NCBI GenBank assembly: GCA_034211115.1
Contig: JAXHTH010000054.1
Span: 1-13,307 of the forward strand
Direction of reading: 5' to 3'
Length of the DNA: 13,307 nucleotides
Source: JAXHTH01 sp034211115
GTDB taxonomy: Bacteria; Planctomycetota; Phycisphaerae; Phycisphaerales; SM1A02
Notes under the pieces: generated by a model
Told to the model about the DNA's origin: nothing
What the model saw: the letters and a program-made list of their open reading frames with translations, nothing else
Databases searched by the model: none
Translations under genes and position numbers: made by a program
In this document: in pieces, positions 7,008 to 13,307 of the stretch
How positions within the stretch are numbered: position 1 is the first letter of the stretch
Layout: the number at the start of each line of letters is the position of its first letter

Positions 7008-8851
7008 CCGACGTGAAACACGCAGGTGCTCTGCTCTGTCTCCTTCTGCTCCTGCCCGCCGGCTGCGCGTCCACCTCCGACGGCGGCGGGGCGTACGTGC
7101 AGGCCGACGCGCCCGCGGCGCGACCGGCCGAGGACCGCGCCGAGCGCCGTTCCGAGCGTCGCGATGAGCGCCGCGCCCGGGGCGGCGGGCCGGTCTTCAC
7201 GACCGCCGACCTCGACCGGACGCCGCGGGTGCTCAACCAGCCTCCGCCGGAGCTCACCGACCAGATGCGGGCCGAGGCCCCGGGCACCGTGCGCGTGGTG
7301 TTCATCGTCAACCGGCGGGGCCGCGTCGAGAACGCCTACGTGCAGGACTCGACCGATCCGATCTTCGAAGCGCCCGCCCTCGCCGCCGTCCAGCGCTGGC
7401 GCTTCGAGCCCGGCACCCGCGAGGGCAAGCCCGTGCGCGTCCGCATGCGTGTTCCCATCAGCTTCACCGGCGCGGTCTCGGAGCCGGAGGATGCGCTTCC
7501 GCCCGTGGAACCGGAGCTGGGAGAGCTTCCCTCCGACGTGGGCCCGCGGCATCGTCTCAGCGAGGTCGAGCTGGAGCTGTGGAACGATCCCGCCTTCCAG
7601 CGCTGGTTCGCCGAGAGTTACATCGCCGAAACGGAGATCGAGCCGCGCATCACGAGCGAGGAACGCGAGCAGATGGAGCGCGTCCTCGAGGCCATCTCCG
7701 CCGATCGCATGGATCGCGCGGCGACCCTGCTCGAGCGGAATCGGGGCGAGGCGGCCAGCGCGGTCTTCGACTTCACCCTCGCCAACATCCATTTCCAGCG
7801 CGATGAGCTGGAGGAGGCGGTTGAGATCTACGAGGTCGCCGTCGACAAGTACCCCAAGTTCCGCCGGGCCTGGCAGAATCTGGGCGTCATCCACGTCCGC
7901 CGGGGCGACTTCGAGCCGGCGCTGCCCGCCCTGACCCGCGTCATCGAGCTCGGCGGGGGGGATGCCATCACCTACGGCCTGCTCGGGTACTCGTATCTGA
8001 ACGTCGAGAACGATCTCGCCGCCGAGTCCGCCTATCGCATGGCCGTCCTGCTCGATCCCGACACGCCGGACTGGCAGACGGGCCTCGCCCGCAGCTTCTT
8101 CAAGCAGCGGCGTTTCGCCGATGCGGCCGCGCTGTGCGGTCGTCTCATCGCCGAGGATCCCGATCGCGCCGACCTCTGGCTGCTTCAGGCCAACGCCTTC
8201 ATCGGCCTCGAGGAACCGCTGCGGGCGGCGGAGAACTACGAGCTCGTCGATCGCCTCGGCGAGTCCACCGTCGACAGCCTCAACATGCTCGGCGACATCT
8301 ACGTCAACGAGCAGCTTTTCGAGCTCGCCGTCGGCGCCTACATTCGCGCCCTGGAACTCGATCCGGAGGCGCCCGTCGAGCGCGCGGTTCGGGCCGCCAA
8401 GGTGCTCACCGCCCGCGGCGCGCTCCAGCAGACCAGGCACCTCGTCCAGGCCATCGAGGCGCGGCGCGGCGACGAGCTGTCCACCGAAGATCGCAAGGAC
8501 CTGCTCAAGCTGCGGGCCCGCATCGCGGTGGCGGAAGGCGCCGGCGAGGAGGAGGCCAGGGTGCTCGAGCAGATCGTCGAGCTCGATCCGCTGGACGGCG
8601 AGGCCCTCATCCTTCTCGGCCAGCACGCCACCCGCGCCGGTGACGAGGAGAAGGCCATCTTCTACTACGAGCGCGCCGCCGCCATCGAGGCCTCCGAGGC
8701 CGACGCCAAGGTGCGGCACGCCCAGCTTCTCGTCAAGCAGGGCAAGTACGAGCAGGCCCTGCCTCTGCTCCGAAGCGCCCAGCAGATCAAGCCGCGCGAG
8801 AACGTCCGGCAATACCTCGAACAGGTCGAGCAGTTCGCCAAAGCGCGGTAG
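7004..8851 (+). CDS. Lipoprotein fusing a TonB C-terminal domain to TPR repeats
   Basis: This is the TPR accessory protein of the TonB2-type operon, with an added TonB domain. From ATG 7004 it has 615 residues. It starts with a lipoprotein signal ending LLLLLPAGC (lipid Cys21) and Ala at +2, which predicts outer-membrane sorting by the E. coli Lol rule. A short Arg-rich linker follows, then a TonB C-terminal domain at about 66-157 (APGTVRVVFIVNRRGRVEN, WRFEPGTREGKP, RMRVPISF). A linker (ELWNDPAFQRWF..., ITSEEREQ) leads to about nine TPR-like units from about 250 to the end, including GGGDAITYGLLGYSYLN. The TPR half matches the TPR proteins that follow tonB2 in gammaproteobacteria, which as I recall lack a TonB domain. 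GTG 7013 is an alternative start, with AGGGA 8 bases upstream. The protein could scaffold the complex or contact the receptor; this is inferred. Confidence 0.94.
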   Translation: MTDVKHAGALLCLLLLLPAGCASTSDGGGAYVQADAPAARPAEDRAERRSERRDERRARGGGPVFTTADLDRTPRVLNQPPPELTDQMRAEAPGTVRVVFIVNRRGRVENAYVQDSTDPIFEAPALAAVQRWRFEPGTREGKPVRVRMRVPISFTGAVSEPEDALPPVEPELGELPSDVGPRHRLSEVELELWNDPAFQRWFAESYIAETEIEPRITSEEREQMERVLEAISADRMDRAATLLERNRGEAASAVFDFTLANIHFQRDELEEAVEIYEVAVDKYPKFRRAWQNLGVIHVRRGDFEPALPALTRVIELGGGDAITYGLLGYSYLNVENDLAAESAYRMAVLLDPDTPDWQTGLARSFFKQRRFADAAALCGRLIAEDPDRADLWLLQANAFIGLEEPLRAAENYELVDRLGESTVDSLNMLGDIYVNEQLFELAVGAYIRALELDPEAPVERAVRAAKVLTARGALQQTRHLVQAIEARRGDELSTEDRKDLLKLRARIAVAEGAGEEEARVLEQIVELDPLDGEALILLGQHATRAGDEEKAIFYYERAAAIEASEADAKVRHAQLLVKQGKYEQALPLLRSAQQIKPRENVRQYLEQVEQFAKAR

Positions 8852-8866
8852 CGCAACGCGGCGAGG

Positions 8867-8895
8867 CGGTCGGCCGCGGCGCGGACCGGACGCGC
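8867..8895. terminator. Weak GC hairpins between convergent genes
   Basis: The 45-base gap between the operon stop (8851) and the stop of the convergent - strand gene (8897) contains two alternative GC stems. One is CGGTC/GACCG at 8867-8871 and 8884-8888; the other is GCGCG/CGCGC at 8879-8883 and 8891-8895. Neither has a T-run on either strand. The position fits a shared transcription end, but the structure alone is weak evidence. Confidence 0.25.
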
Positions 8896-8896
8896 G

Positions 8897-9625
8897 TCAT
8901 TCCGCCGCGCAGAAGGATCCCAGCGGGACGATGTACACGTGGCCGTCGTGCGGGGCGCCCGCTTCGGCCAGATGCACCGACGTCCGCGCGATCAGCGGTC
9001 GTCGAAGGGCGAAGCGCCCCGAGAGATCCTCGTCCAGCGTCAGGGGGATCGCGATGTCTACGCCGATGTGAACCGAAAGCGCCCGGATCCGGCGGATCGA
9101 ACCGCCCGCCGGCGCGAAGCGCAGGCTGATCATCGTCTTCTGTTCGGATGCGGCGACGTTGTCATCGACGAGTTCGACGGCGAGATCGAAGCCGTGCTGT
9201 TCCTCGAACGCGGCCCGTTCCGGCTCCTTCATCTTGCGGGAGGCGGCGGCGACGTCGGGGTCGCCGGAGAGGAGGGCGGCGATGCCGCGACCCGACCCGC
9301 CCCCCAGCACCCGGAACTCCGGCGACGCGCCGCGCTGACCGTATTCCGAGGCCCACTCCTGGTTCAGGATCAGCATCGTGTCCGAACCGTGGATCGTGAT
9401 CGTCTCCTGCGCGGGATCGGCCAGCGCCGGCGACGGCAGCGCGGCCAGGACGCCGGCCAGCGCGAAGACGCCGGCACGACGCGATCGCCCGCTGCAATGC
9501 GACGATCGGCGGCGCGTCGAGCAGGACCGGTCGATGCGGCGCGCGGTGTATCCGCGATGCTCGAACGTCGAGGCGCATCGCAACCGGCGCGCGACTGCCG
9601 CGATCGCTGCACGGTTCTCCAACAA
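8897..9625 (-). CDS. Secreted PstS-like half domain with an unrecognised C-terminus
   Basis: The product is related to periplasmic phosphate-binding proteins but is too short to be a normal one. In the 242-residue frame, a hydrophobic signal sequence (AGVFALAGVLAALPSPALA, about 51-69) follows an Arg-rich stretch. The PBP-like fold then shows its first ligand loop GSDTM (80-84), GGGSGRGI (108-115) and ASRKMKEPE (128-136), all in the PstS order and spacing. After about residue 152 the expected GIAV.V.P.N...LT region is absent. About 90 residues with no match I recognise follow, ending VYIVPLGSFCAAE. No neighbouring frame restores a PstS sequence. The start is uncertain: TTG at 9625 is the earliest, the TTG at codon 15 is another, and no ATG lies in frame before the signal peptide. 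It lies 172 bases downstream of the Sel1 gene on the same strand. It could be a truncated remnant or a genuine short binding protein. Confidence 0.75.
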   Translation of the reverse strand: MLENRAAIAAVARRLRCASTFEHRGYTARRIDRSCSTRRRSSHCSGRSRRAGVFALAGVLAALPSPALADPAQETITIHGSDTMLILNQEWASEYGQRGASPEFRVLGGGSGRGIAALLSGDPDVAAASRKMKEPERAAFEEQHGFDLAVELVDDNVAASEQKTMISLRFAPAGGSIRRIRALSVHIGVDIAIPLTLDEDLSGRFALRRPLIARTSVHLAEAGAPHDGHVYIVPLGSFCAAE

Positions 9626-9797
9626 TCCGTTGACATGATTCTGAAGATGGCGCGCCGCGCGCGGCGATCATCCGCTCCCGATGGTCGGCCGGGCGGATCG
9701 CCTTCGCCGTCCCGTCGCGAACGACGGAATACAGGCGACGCGCGGACCGCCGGCCGTGACCGTCCGCGCGCCTCGACCCCGCGTCCTACCCCCGCCC
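9626..9797. other. Gap between Sel1 gene and PstS-like gene
   Basis: These 172 bases hold no ORF I trust. A 14-base perfect palindrome of CGCCGC plus GC plus GCGGCG lies at 9653-9666. A TTGACA on the + strand at 9630-9635 has no matching -10 box and points away from the - strand gene. The palindrome may be a weak inter-gene hairpin or chance in GC-rich DNA. Confidence 0.35.
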
Positions 9798-11549
9798 CTA
9801 CCGCTCGGGGAACGGGACGTTGGCGACCTGCGTTTCCTCGCGCTCGTGGACGGCGACCCACCGGCGGGCGCGTTCCGCCGCCCGGGCGATCTGCGAGGCC
9901 GTCATCGTCTTCGCGATGATGTCCAGGCGCTGCGTCGAGTACTGATGGCCCTGCCCGGCGCTGAGGGTGTACCAGGTGTAGGCGGCGACGGCGTCCCGCG
10001 GCACGCCCCGGCCGTGCTCGTACATCATCCCCAGCTTGTGCTGGGCCACCGCGTTGCCCTGCTCGGCGGCCCGCGTGTACCACGTCGCCGCCTGTTCGTG
10101 GTCTTCGTCCACGCCCTGGCCGCGCAGGTACATCAGGGCCAGGTTCGTCTGGGCCAGCGGGCGTCCCTGCTCGGCGGCGCGGTGCAGCCACTTCGCGGCC
10201 TCGATGTCGTCGCGCTCGACCCCGTCGCCCCTGACGTACATCAGGCCCAGGTTCGTCTGGGCCATGGCGAAGCCCTGTTCGGCGGCGAGCTGGAAGCACT
10301 CCGCGGCCTTCGCGCGGTCGCGCTCGACGCCGCGCCCGTTGTAATACATCCACCCCAGCGCGTATTGGGATTCCGGCGTTCCCTGCTCGGCGGCGCGCTG
10401 CGCCCAGCGAGCCGCCTCTCGCTCGTCGCGCGGCACGCCGCGCCCCTGCACGTACATCAGCGCGAGGTTGTTCTGCGCCGGGGCGAAGCCCTGCTCGGCC
10501 GCGAGGCAGTACCACTTCGCGGCCTCTTCGTCATCGCGCTGCACGCCTTCGCCGTTCTCGTACATCACGCCCAGGGTGTGCCGGGCCGGCGTGAGGTTCT
10601 GTCTCGCGGCGAGGCGGAACCACTTGCCCGCTTCGTCATAATCACGCGGCACGCCCCGCGCCTCGTAGTAAAGCACGCCGAGCGAATACTGCGCCTCCGC
10701 CGCGCCCTGCATCGCCGCGAGCTGCAGCCACTTGTGCGCCTCCTCGTAATCCCGCTTCACCACCGTTCCCTCGACGTACATCTGCCCGAGGTTCTGCTGT
10801 GCGGGCGCGAAGCCCTGCTCGGCCGCGAGCCGGTACATCTTCACTGCCTTCTGCGGCACCGCCACCACGCCCTCGCCCTCTTCGTACATCCGGCCGAGCG
10901 TGTTCTGCGCCGCGGGGTCGCCCTGCTCGGCCGCGAGCCTGAACCACTTCACCGCCTTGTTGTAACTCTGTCGCACGCCGTCACCGTCGCGGTACATCGT
11001 GCCGAGCAGGTACTGCGCCCGCGCGTTGCCCGCCTCGGCCGACTGTCGCAGCAGGACGACGTCGCGCTCGTCCGCGCGCGGCGCCGCGTGCCCGAGCCTG
11101 TACATGACGGCGAGGTTGTTTTGCGCCTCGGGATGCCCGCGATCGGCGGCGCGCTGGTACCACTTCGCCGCCTCCGCGTAGTTCTGCTCGACGCCGTCGC
11201 CCCGATAATAAAGCAGGCCGAGGTTGTTCTCGGCCGGGGCGTACCCCTGCGCCGCCGACAGCTCGTACCAGTGCGCCGCCTCGGCGCGGTTCCGCGGGAC
11301 ACCGCGCCCCTGATCGTAGATCAGCGCCACGAAGAACTGGGCTTCCTTGTTGCCCTGCTCCGCGATCGGCTTCCATTCCGTCAGCGCGGTGGTGTAATCT
11401 CCGTTGTTCCAGGCGGCCCAGCCGCGGCGCAGGCCCTGCGTGCAGCCCGGCAGCGTGGCGAGCAGCACCGCCACGGCGAGACCGACGGCCGGAAGCAGAA
11501 TCCGGCGCGATGTGAACGGCCGGCGGGTGAGCGAGCGATGAATGAACAT
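9798..11549 (-). CDS. Sel1-repeat lipoprotein, 13 full repeats
   Basis: This is a secreted solenoid protein likely used for protein-protein contacts; its partner is unknown. The 583-residue product starts at ATG 11549, where AGAGAGG lies 7 bases upstream. The first 36 residues are a lipoprotein signal with a basic n-region (HRSLTRRPFTSRR), hydrophobic core and lipobox ATLPGC (lipid Cys36); Thr at +2 suggests the outer membrane. Thirteen Sel1-like repeats of 36 residues fill 51-519, with consensus EAAKWY-LAAEQG-A-AQNNLG-MY--G-GV-RD. A divergent half repeat and an Arg-rich tail follow (SQIARAAERARRW). Repeat 4 (residues 160-195) departs most from consensus at its start. The frame also opens further upstream, but those residues are Arg/Cys-rich noise and the Shine-Dalgarno site fixes 11549. 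The PstS-like gene follows on the same strand. Confidence 0.96.
   Translation of the reverse strand: MFIHRSLTRRPFTSRRILLPAVGLAVAVLLATLPGCTQGLRRGWAAWNNGDYTTALTEWKPIAEQGNKEAQFFVALIYDQGRGVPRNRAEAAHWYELSAAQGYAPAENNLGLLYYRGDGVEQNYAEAAKWYQRAADRGHPEAQNNLAVMYRLGHAAPRADERDVVLLRQSAEAGNARAQYLLGTMYRDGDGVRQSYNKAVKWFRLAAEQGDPAAQNTLGRMYEEGEGVVAVPQKAVKMYRLAAEQGFAPAQQNLGQMYVEGTVVKRDYEEAHKWLQLAAMQGAAEAQYSLGVLYYEARGVPRDYDEAGKWFRLAARQNLTPARHTLGVMYENGEGVQRDDEEAAKWYCLAAEQGFAPAQNNLALMYVQGRGVPRDEREAARWAQRAAEQGTPESQYALGWMYYNGRGVERDRAKAAECFQLAAEQGFAMAQTNLGLMYVRGDGVERDDIEAAKWLHRAAEQGRPLAQTNLALMYLRGQGVDEDHEQAATWYTRAAEQGNAVAQHKLGMMYEHGRGVPRDAVAAYTWYTLSAGQGHQYSTQRLDIIAKTMTASQIARAAERARRWVAVHEREETQVANVPFPER
9993..11399 (-). 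repeat. 108-base coding repeats (13 Sel1 units)
   Basis: Thirteen tandem units encode Sel1 motifs, 36 codons (108 bases) each except the first, which has 37. They diverge at the DNA level but keep recurring words such as the AAEQG and LMYV codons. This explains the periodic pattern seen on both strands here, including long antisense frames. Such arrays can gain or lose whole units by recombination. Confidence 0.9.
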
Positions 11550-11556
11550 GGTGCGA

Positions 11557-11563
11557 CCTCTCT
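11557..11563 (-). promoter_or_regulatory. Ribosome-binding site of the Sel1 gene
   Basis: Read on the - strand this is AGAGAGG, separated by 7 bases from ATG 11549. It decides the start against the longer open frame that reaches 11834, and places the lipoprotein signal exactly at the N-terminus. Confidence 0.7.
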
Positions 11564-11641
11564 TCAGAAATGGCGCCCGGCGCCGACGCGATCGACCGTA
11601 CGGGCTCCGATCCGGTGCCCCGTCTCGGGCGCGACACGAGC

Positions 11642-11670
11642 GCCGGCCGCAGCCGCAACACGCGGCCGGC
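11642..11670. other. 9-bp-stem hairpin upstream of the Sel1 gene
   Basis: GCCGGCCGC at 11642-11650 and GCGGCCGGC at 11662-11670 are perfect reverse complements around an 11-base loop. It is the longest perfect stem I found in the window. It lies about 93 bases upstream of the Sel1 ATG, within its likely promoter or 5' leader. No T-run lies on either side, so termination is unlikely. Confidence 0.4.
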
Positions 11671-11910
11671 AAGGTGGACAAGAACACGGGGAGATGAGGC
11701 GCACCCTTCGCGTCGAACTTCTGGTGAGCGGCGTCGTTCGCCGGTCCGGTGTTCGCGCAGAACCTCTCCCCGCACCGTTCAGGCTGCGGTATCGGAATCC
11801 TGAAACCGCCGGTTGAGATCGCCCCTCCGCACACGGCGCAGCCTTAACACGCCGCGCCCGCTCATTCGCTCTGGGACGATTGCCCCGCGGCACGCCCGTC
11901 CACCGCAGGG

Positions 11911-11929
11911 GATCTGATCCGCGCAGATC
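11911..11929. promoter_or_regulatory. Inverted repeat GATCTG-N7-CAGATC
   Basis: Two 6-base arms, GATCTG and CAGATC, flank 7 bases in the divergent intergenic region. The spacing fits a dimeric regulator's operator, but nothing ties it to a known regulator and chance is possible. Confidence 0.22.
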
Positions 11930-12421
11930 ATCAAGCCCGGACCGCGTCGGGCCCGGGGCGGCGCGGCTCGAGGTCATTGTCCGATATCACGCTGCGGTTC
12001 CGGCGGAGCCCCAGTCCCCGGCTCTTCCGGGGCCCGCCCCGGCCCGCGAGCCGCGCGCCGTCGAGTCTGCCGCCGCATGCCCGCCGCCGACGCCGGCGTC
12101 ACCGACGAGGCCGGCCAGGAGCCCCGCGACCGGCCCCGGCGCGCCGTGCTCGCCCGGTTTGACCGGCTCGGGTCCCCCCCGGCCGGACAGAAAAGGATCG
12201 AACTGCATCAGATTCTTCTTCATCGAACGGGCAGGATCGGGTAGACTGCCGATGGTCCGCCGCTCGCGGACGGCCTCCGAGAGCGGCCGGAACGGGTTCA
12301 AAGGGCGTGACCGGATGGTGGCGCTGGTGGACGGGGCCGAAGTGGAGCATCGGGCAACCCCGCCGTTTCCCCCCTCTTCCCCGACCCCTCACCCCCGAGC
12401 TTCCCTCCCCCGCACGGCCAC

Positions 12422-12438
12422 GCGGAATCGCATTCCGC
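12422..12438. promoter_or_regulatory. Inverted repeat GCGGAAT-CGC-ATTCCGC
   Basis: Two 7-base arms form a perfect palindrome with a 3-base centre, 44 bases before the ATG of the PEP-CTERM gene. It sits at the edge of an AT-richer stretch that probably contains the promoter. It could be an operator or an mRNA leader hairpin. Confidence 0.4.
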
Positions 12439-12469
12439 ATCAATTGGTCGATTTGTGCATTTACAAGAT

Positions 12470-12475
12470 GGAGGA
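12470..12475 (+). promoter_or_regulatory. Ribosome-binding site of the PEP-CTERM gene
   Basis: GGAGGA lies 7 bases before ATG 12483 and selects it over the in-frame ATG at 12468, which itself overlaps this site. Confidence 0.75.
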
Positions 12476-12482
12476 AAGAGCC

Positions 12483-13250
12483 ATGAAAAGGGCTGTCTGC
12501 GCCGCACTTGTTGTCGGCGCGCTCACTGTGTCGGCTCAGGCCGCCGGCCCGGTGAGCGACTATTACATCATCGACGGTGGCAACTTCAACTGCTACCTCG
12601 TCAACGGCCTGAACGTGACCACGCTGTTCCAGACGCGTGACGATCAGATGCCGCTCGCGGTGGCGGACACGATCCGAACCTACGGCGAGTACCCCGAAGA
12701 CTTCGGCTCGGAGTACGACCTGTCCGGCAACTGGCTGGGCGTGGACTTCCCCGCCGGCGGCGGCCCGGACGGGCAGCGGATCGACGGCACCACCGACGGC
12801 TCGAACTACAACTACATGGCGGCCTGGAACGACGCCTCCATCTGGGAGTTCGACCGCCTCTGGGACAACGGACGGGAGCTGTTCGAAGTCCCCGGCGGCG
12901 CCACGGGCGTCACCTACGATGTCACCACGGGCAACCTGTGGGTGATTGCCCACGGTGATCAGCAGGTCCAGGAGTTCGCGCTCGATGGCACGCTGTTGAG
13001 TTCGTTCGCGTTCAACACGGATTCGGGCTGGATGGGCGCCCTGGCCTACGAGCCGGCCTCGGACACCCTCTGGGCGACCGACTACTCGAACGGCGACATG
13101 TACAACTTCGCCAAGGACGGCACCGTGATCGACGTGCTGAACTACCCGGAGCTTGCCGGTTACGCCTGGGGCGGCGAGTTCGCCATCCCCGCCCCCGCGA
13201 CCCTCTCACTCCTCACCCTCAGCCTGCTTGGGGTGCGGCGGCGCCGCTGA
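12483..13250 (+). CDS. Secreted propeller-like protein with PEP-CTERM-type tail
   Basis: This is an exported protein, probably sorted to the envelope by an exosortase-type system; its function is unknown. The 255 residues begin with a signal peptide (MKRAVCAALVVGALTVSAQA, cleavage near 20). At least two similar segments of about 40 residues resemble beta-propeller blades: GVTYDVTTGNLWVIAHGDQQVQEFALDGTL (about 141-170) and ALAYEPASDTLWATDYSNGDMYNFAKDGTV. A less clear blade is near ASIWEFDRLWDNGRELFEV. The C-terminus is PAPATLSLL, a hydrophobic run, then RRRR. That matches the three-part PEP-CTERM layout, with PAPA in place of PEP as often seen in Phycisphaerae. Only one cysteine falls in the mature chain. 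It reads away from the Sel1 gene and has its own promoter region. No catalytic motif is visible. Confidence 0.9.
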   Translation: MKRAVCAALVVGALTVSAQAAGPVSDYYIIDGGNFNCYLVNGLNVTTLFQTRDDQMPLAVADTIRTYGEYPEDFGSEYDLSGNWLGVDFPAGGGPDGQRIDGTTDGSNYNYMAAWNDASIWEFDRLWDNGRELFEVPGGATGVTYDVTTGNLWVIAHGDQQVQEFALDGTLLSSFAFNTDSGWMGALAYEPASDTLWATDYSNGDMYNFAKDGTVIDVLNYPELAGYAWGGEFAIPAPATLSLLTLSLLGVRRRR

Positions 13251-13262
13251 TCGTTGAAGAAC

Positions 13263-13279
13263 GGCGCCCCCCCGGCGCC
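13263..13279 (+). terminator. GC hairpin after the PEP-CTERM gene
   Basis: GGCGCC, five C bases and GGCGCC form a 6-bp stem starting 13 bases after the stop codon. The position fits a terminator, but no T-run follows before the window ends, and GGCGCC recurs in this GC-rich DNA. Confidence 0.35.
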
Positions 13280-13307
13280 GGCGAGCGGCGCCCGTCAGGT
13301 CGCCGCC

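Larger units (their letters stand above)
11550..12482. other. Divergent intergenic region, no credible gene
   Basis: These 933 bases separate the - strand Sel1 gene from the + strand PEP-CTERM gene and must hold both promoters unless one is further away. Open frames inside are Arg/Pro/Ala-rich and lack ribosome-binding sites. The exception worth naming is a 78-codon - strand frame from ATG 12223 (MKKNLMQFDPF...), which turns into low-complexity Gly/Ala. The last 60 bases are AT-richer than the rest. I found three inverted repeats, given separately, and no sigma-70 promoter pair I would defend. Confidence 0.6.

Noticed and set aside
6600..7640. Second shared motif between TonB (LALNPGFSEGW) and the lipoprotein (ELWNDPAFQRW)
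   Set aside because: Only a few matching positions and a different order relative to the TonB domain; too weak to claim a longer duplication.
6821..8812. 663-residue - strand open frame opposite the TPR lipoprotein
   Set aside because: Antisense frame produced by GC-biased third positions. The + strand frame has a lipobox, TonB domain and TPRs.
9993..11399. Periodic repeat that might be a CRISPR array
   Set aside because: The period is 108 bases with no identical short repeats and unique spacers. It is explained by Sel1 coding repeats.
9681..11816. 711-residue + strand open frame opposite the Sel1 gene
   Set aside because: It mirrors the 108-base Sel1 repeats. The composition is His/Arg/Leu-rich, it has no ribosome-binding site, and the - strand product has clear family repeats and a lipoprotein signal.
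11550..11834. 95-residue N-terminal extension of the Sel1 protein
   Set aside because: Cys/Arg-rich noise precedes a good ribosome-binding site, and the lipoprotein signal starts exactly at ATG 11549.
11987..12223. Small - strand frame MKKNLMQFDPF... from ATG 12223
   Set aside because: No ribosome-binding site, and it becomes low-complexity Gly/Ala after about 30 residues. Kept only as a remark in the intergenic entry.
12197..12228. Two ATCGAAC direct repeats 25 bases apart
   Set aside because: Seven-base matches at this distance are expected by chance, and nothing else supports an operator or iteron.

Overview
The window is GC-rich, densely coded DNA. It most likely comes from a planctomycete of the Phycisphaerae type. 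This placement is inferred from three things: a PEP-CTERM-like tail of the PAPAT...RRRR kind on the last gene, an outer-membrane (Gram-negative) TonB apparatus, and the overall base composition. No rRNA, tRNA or marker gene is present to confirm it.

Region 1 (1-8851, + strand) is one tightly packed gene set for energised uptake across the outer membrane. The order is: a TonB-dependent receptor (5' end cut off by the window), a DUF3450-type periplasmic coiled-coil protein, a large TtpC-like ExbB paralogue, a short ExbB, ExbD, TonB, and a TPR lipoprotein. This is the extended 'TonB2' layout known from Vibrio, Shewanella and Alteromonas relatives (TtpC-ExbB2-ExbD2-TonB2 plus a TPR protein). Here it is joined directly to its own receptor. 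In the model, the ExbB/ExbD complex harvests the proton gradient, TonB transmits force through the periplasm to the receptor, and DUF3450, TtpC and the TPR protein act as periplasmic accessories. The most unusual point is that the TPR lipoprotein carries its own TonB C-terminal domain. It is about 59% identical by hand alignment to that of the TonB encoded just upstream, and it sits on a lipid anchor instead of an inner-membrane helix. The operon also holds two clean inter-gene hairpins and a possible 48-residue ORF between exbB and exbD.

Region 2 (8897-11549, - strand) converges on the operon. It holds a lipoprotein with 13 full Sel1 repeats (9798-11549) and, downstream of it, a short secreted protein. 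That protein has the first half of a PstS-like phosphate-binding fold and an unrecognised C-terminal half.

Region 3 (11550-12482) is about 930 bases with no credible gene. It lies between the divergent Sel1 and PEP-CTERM genes, so it should contain both promoters. It includes a 9-bp-stem hairpin and two shorter inverted repeats, but no sigma-70 promoter I would defend.

Region 4 (12483-13250, + strand) encodes a secreted protein with propeller-like repeats and a PEP-CTERM-type sorting tail. A GC hairpin follows it.
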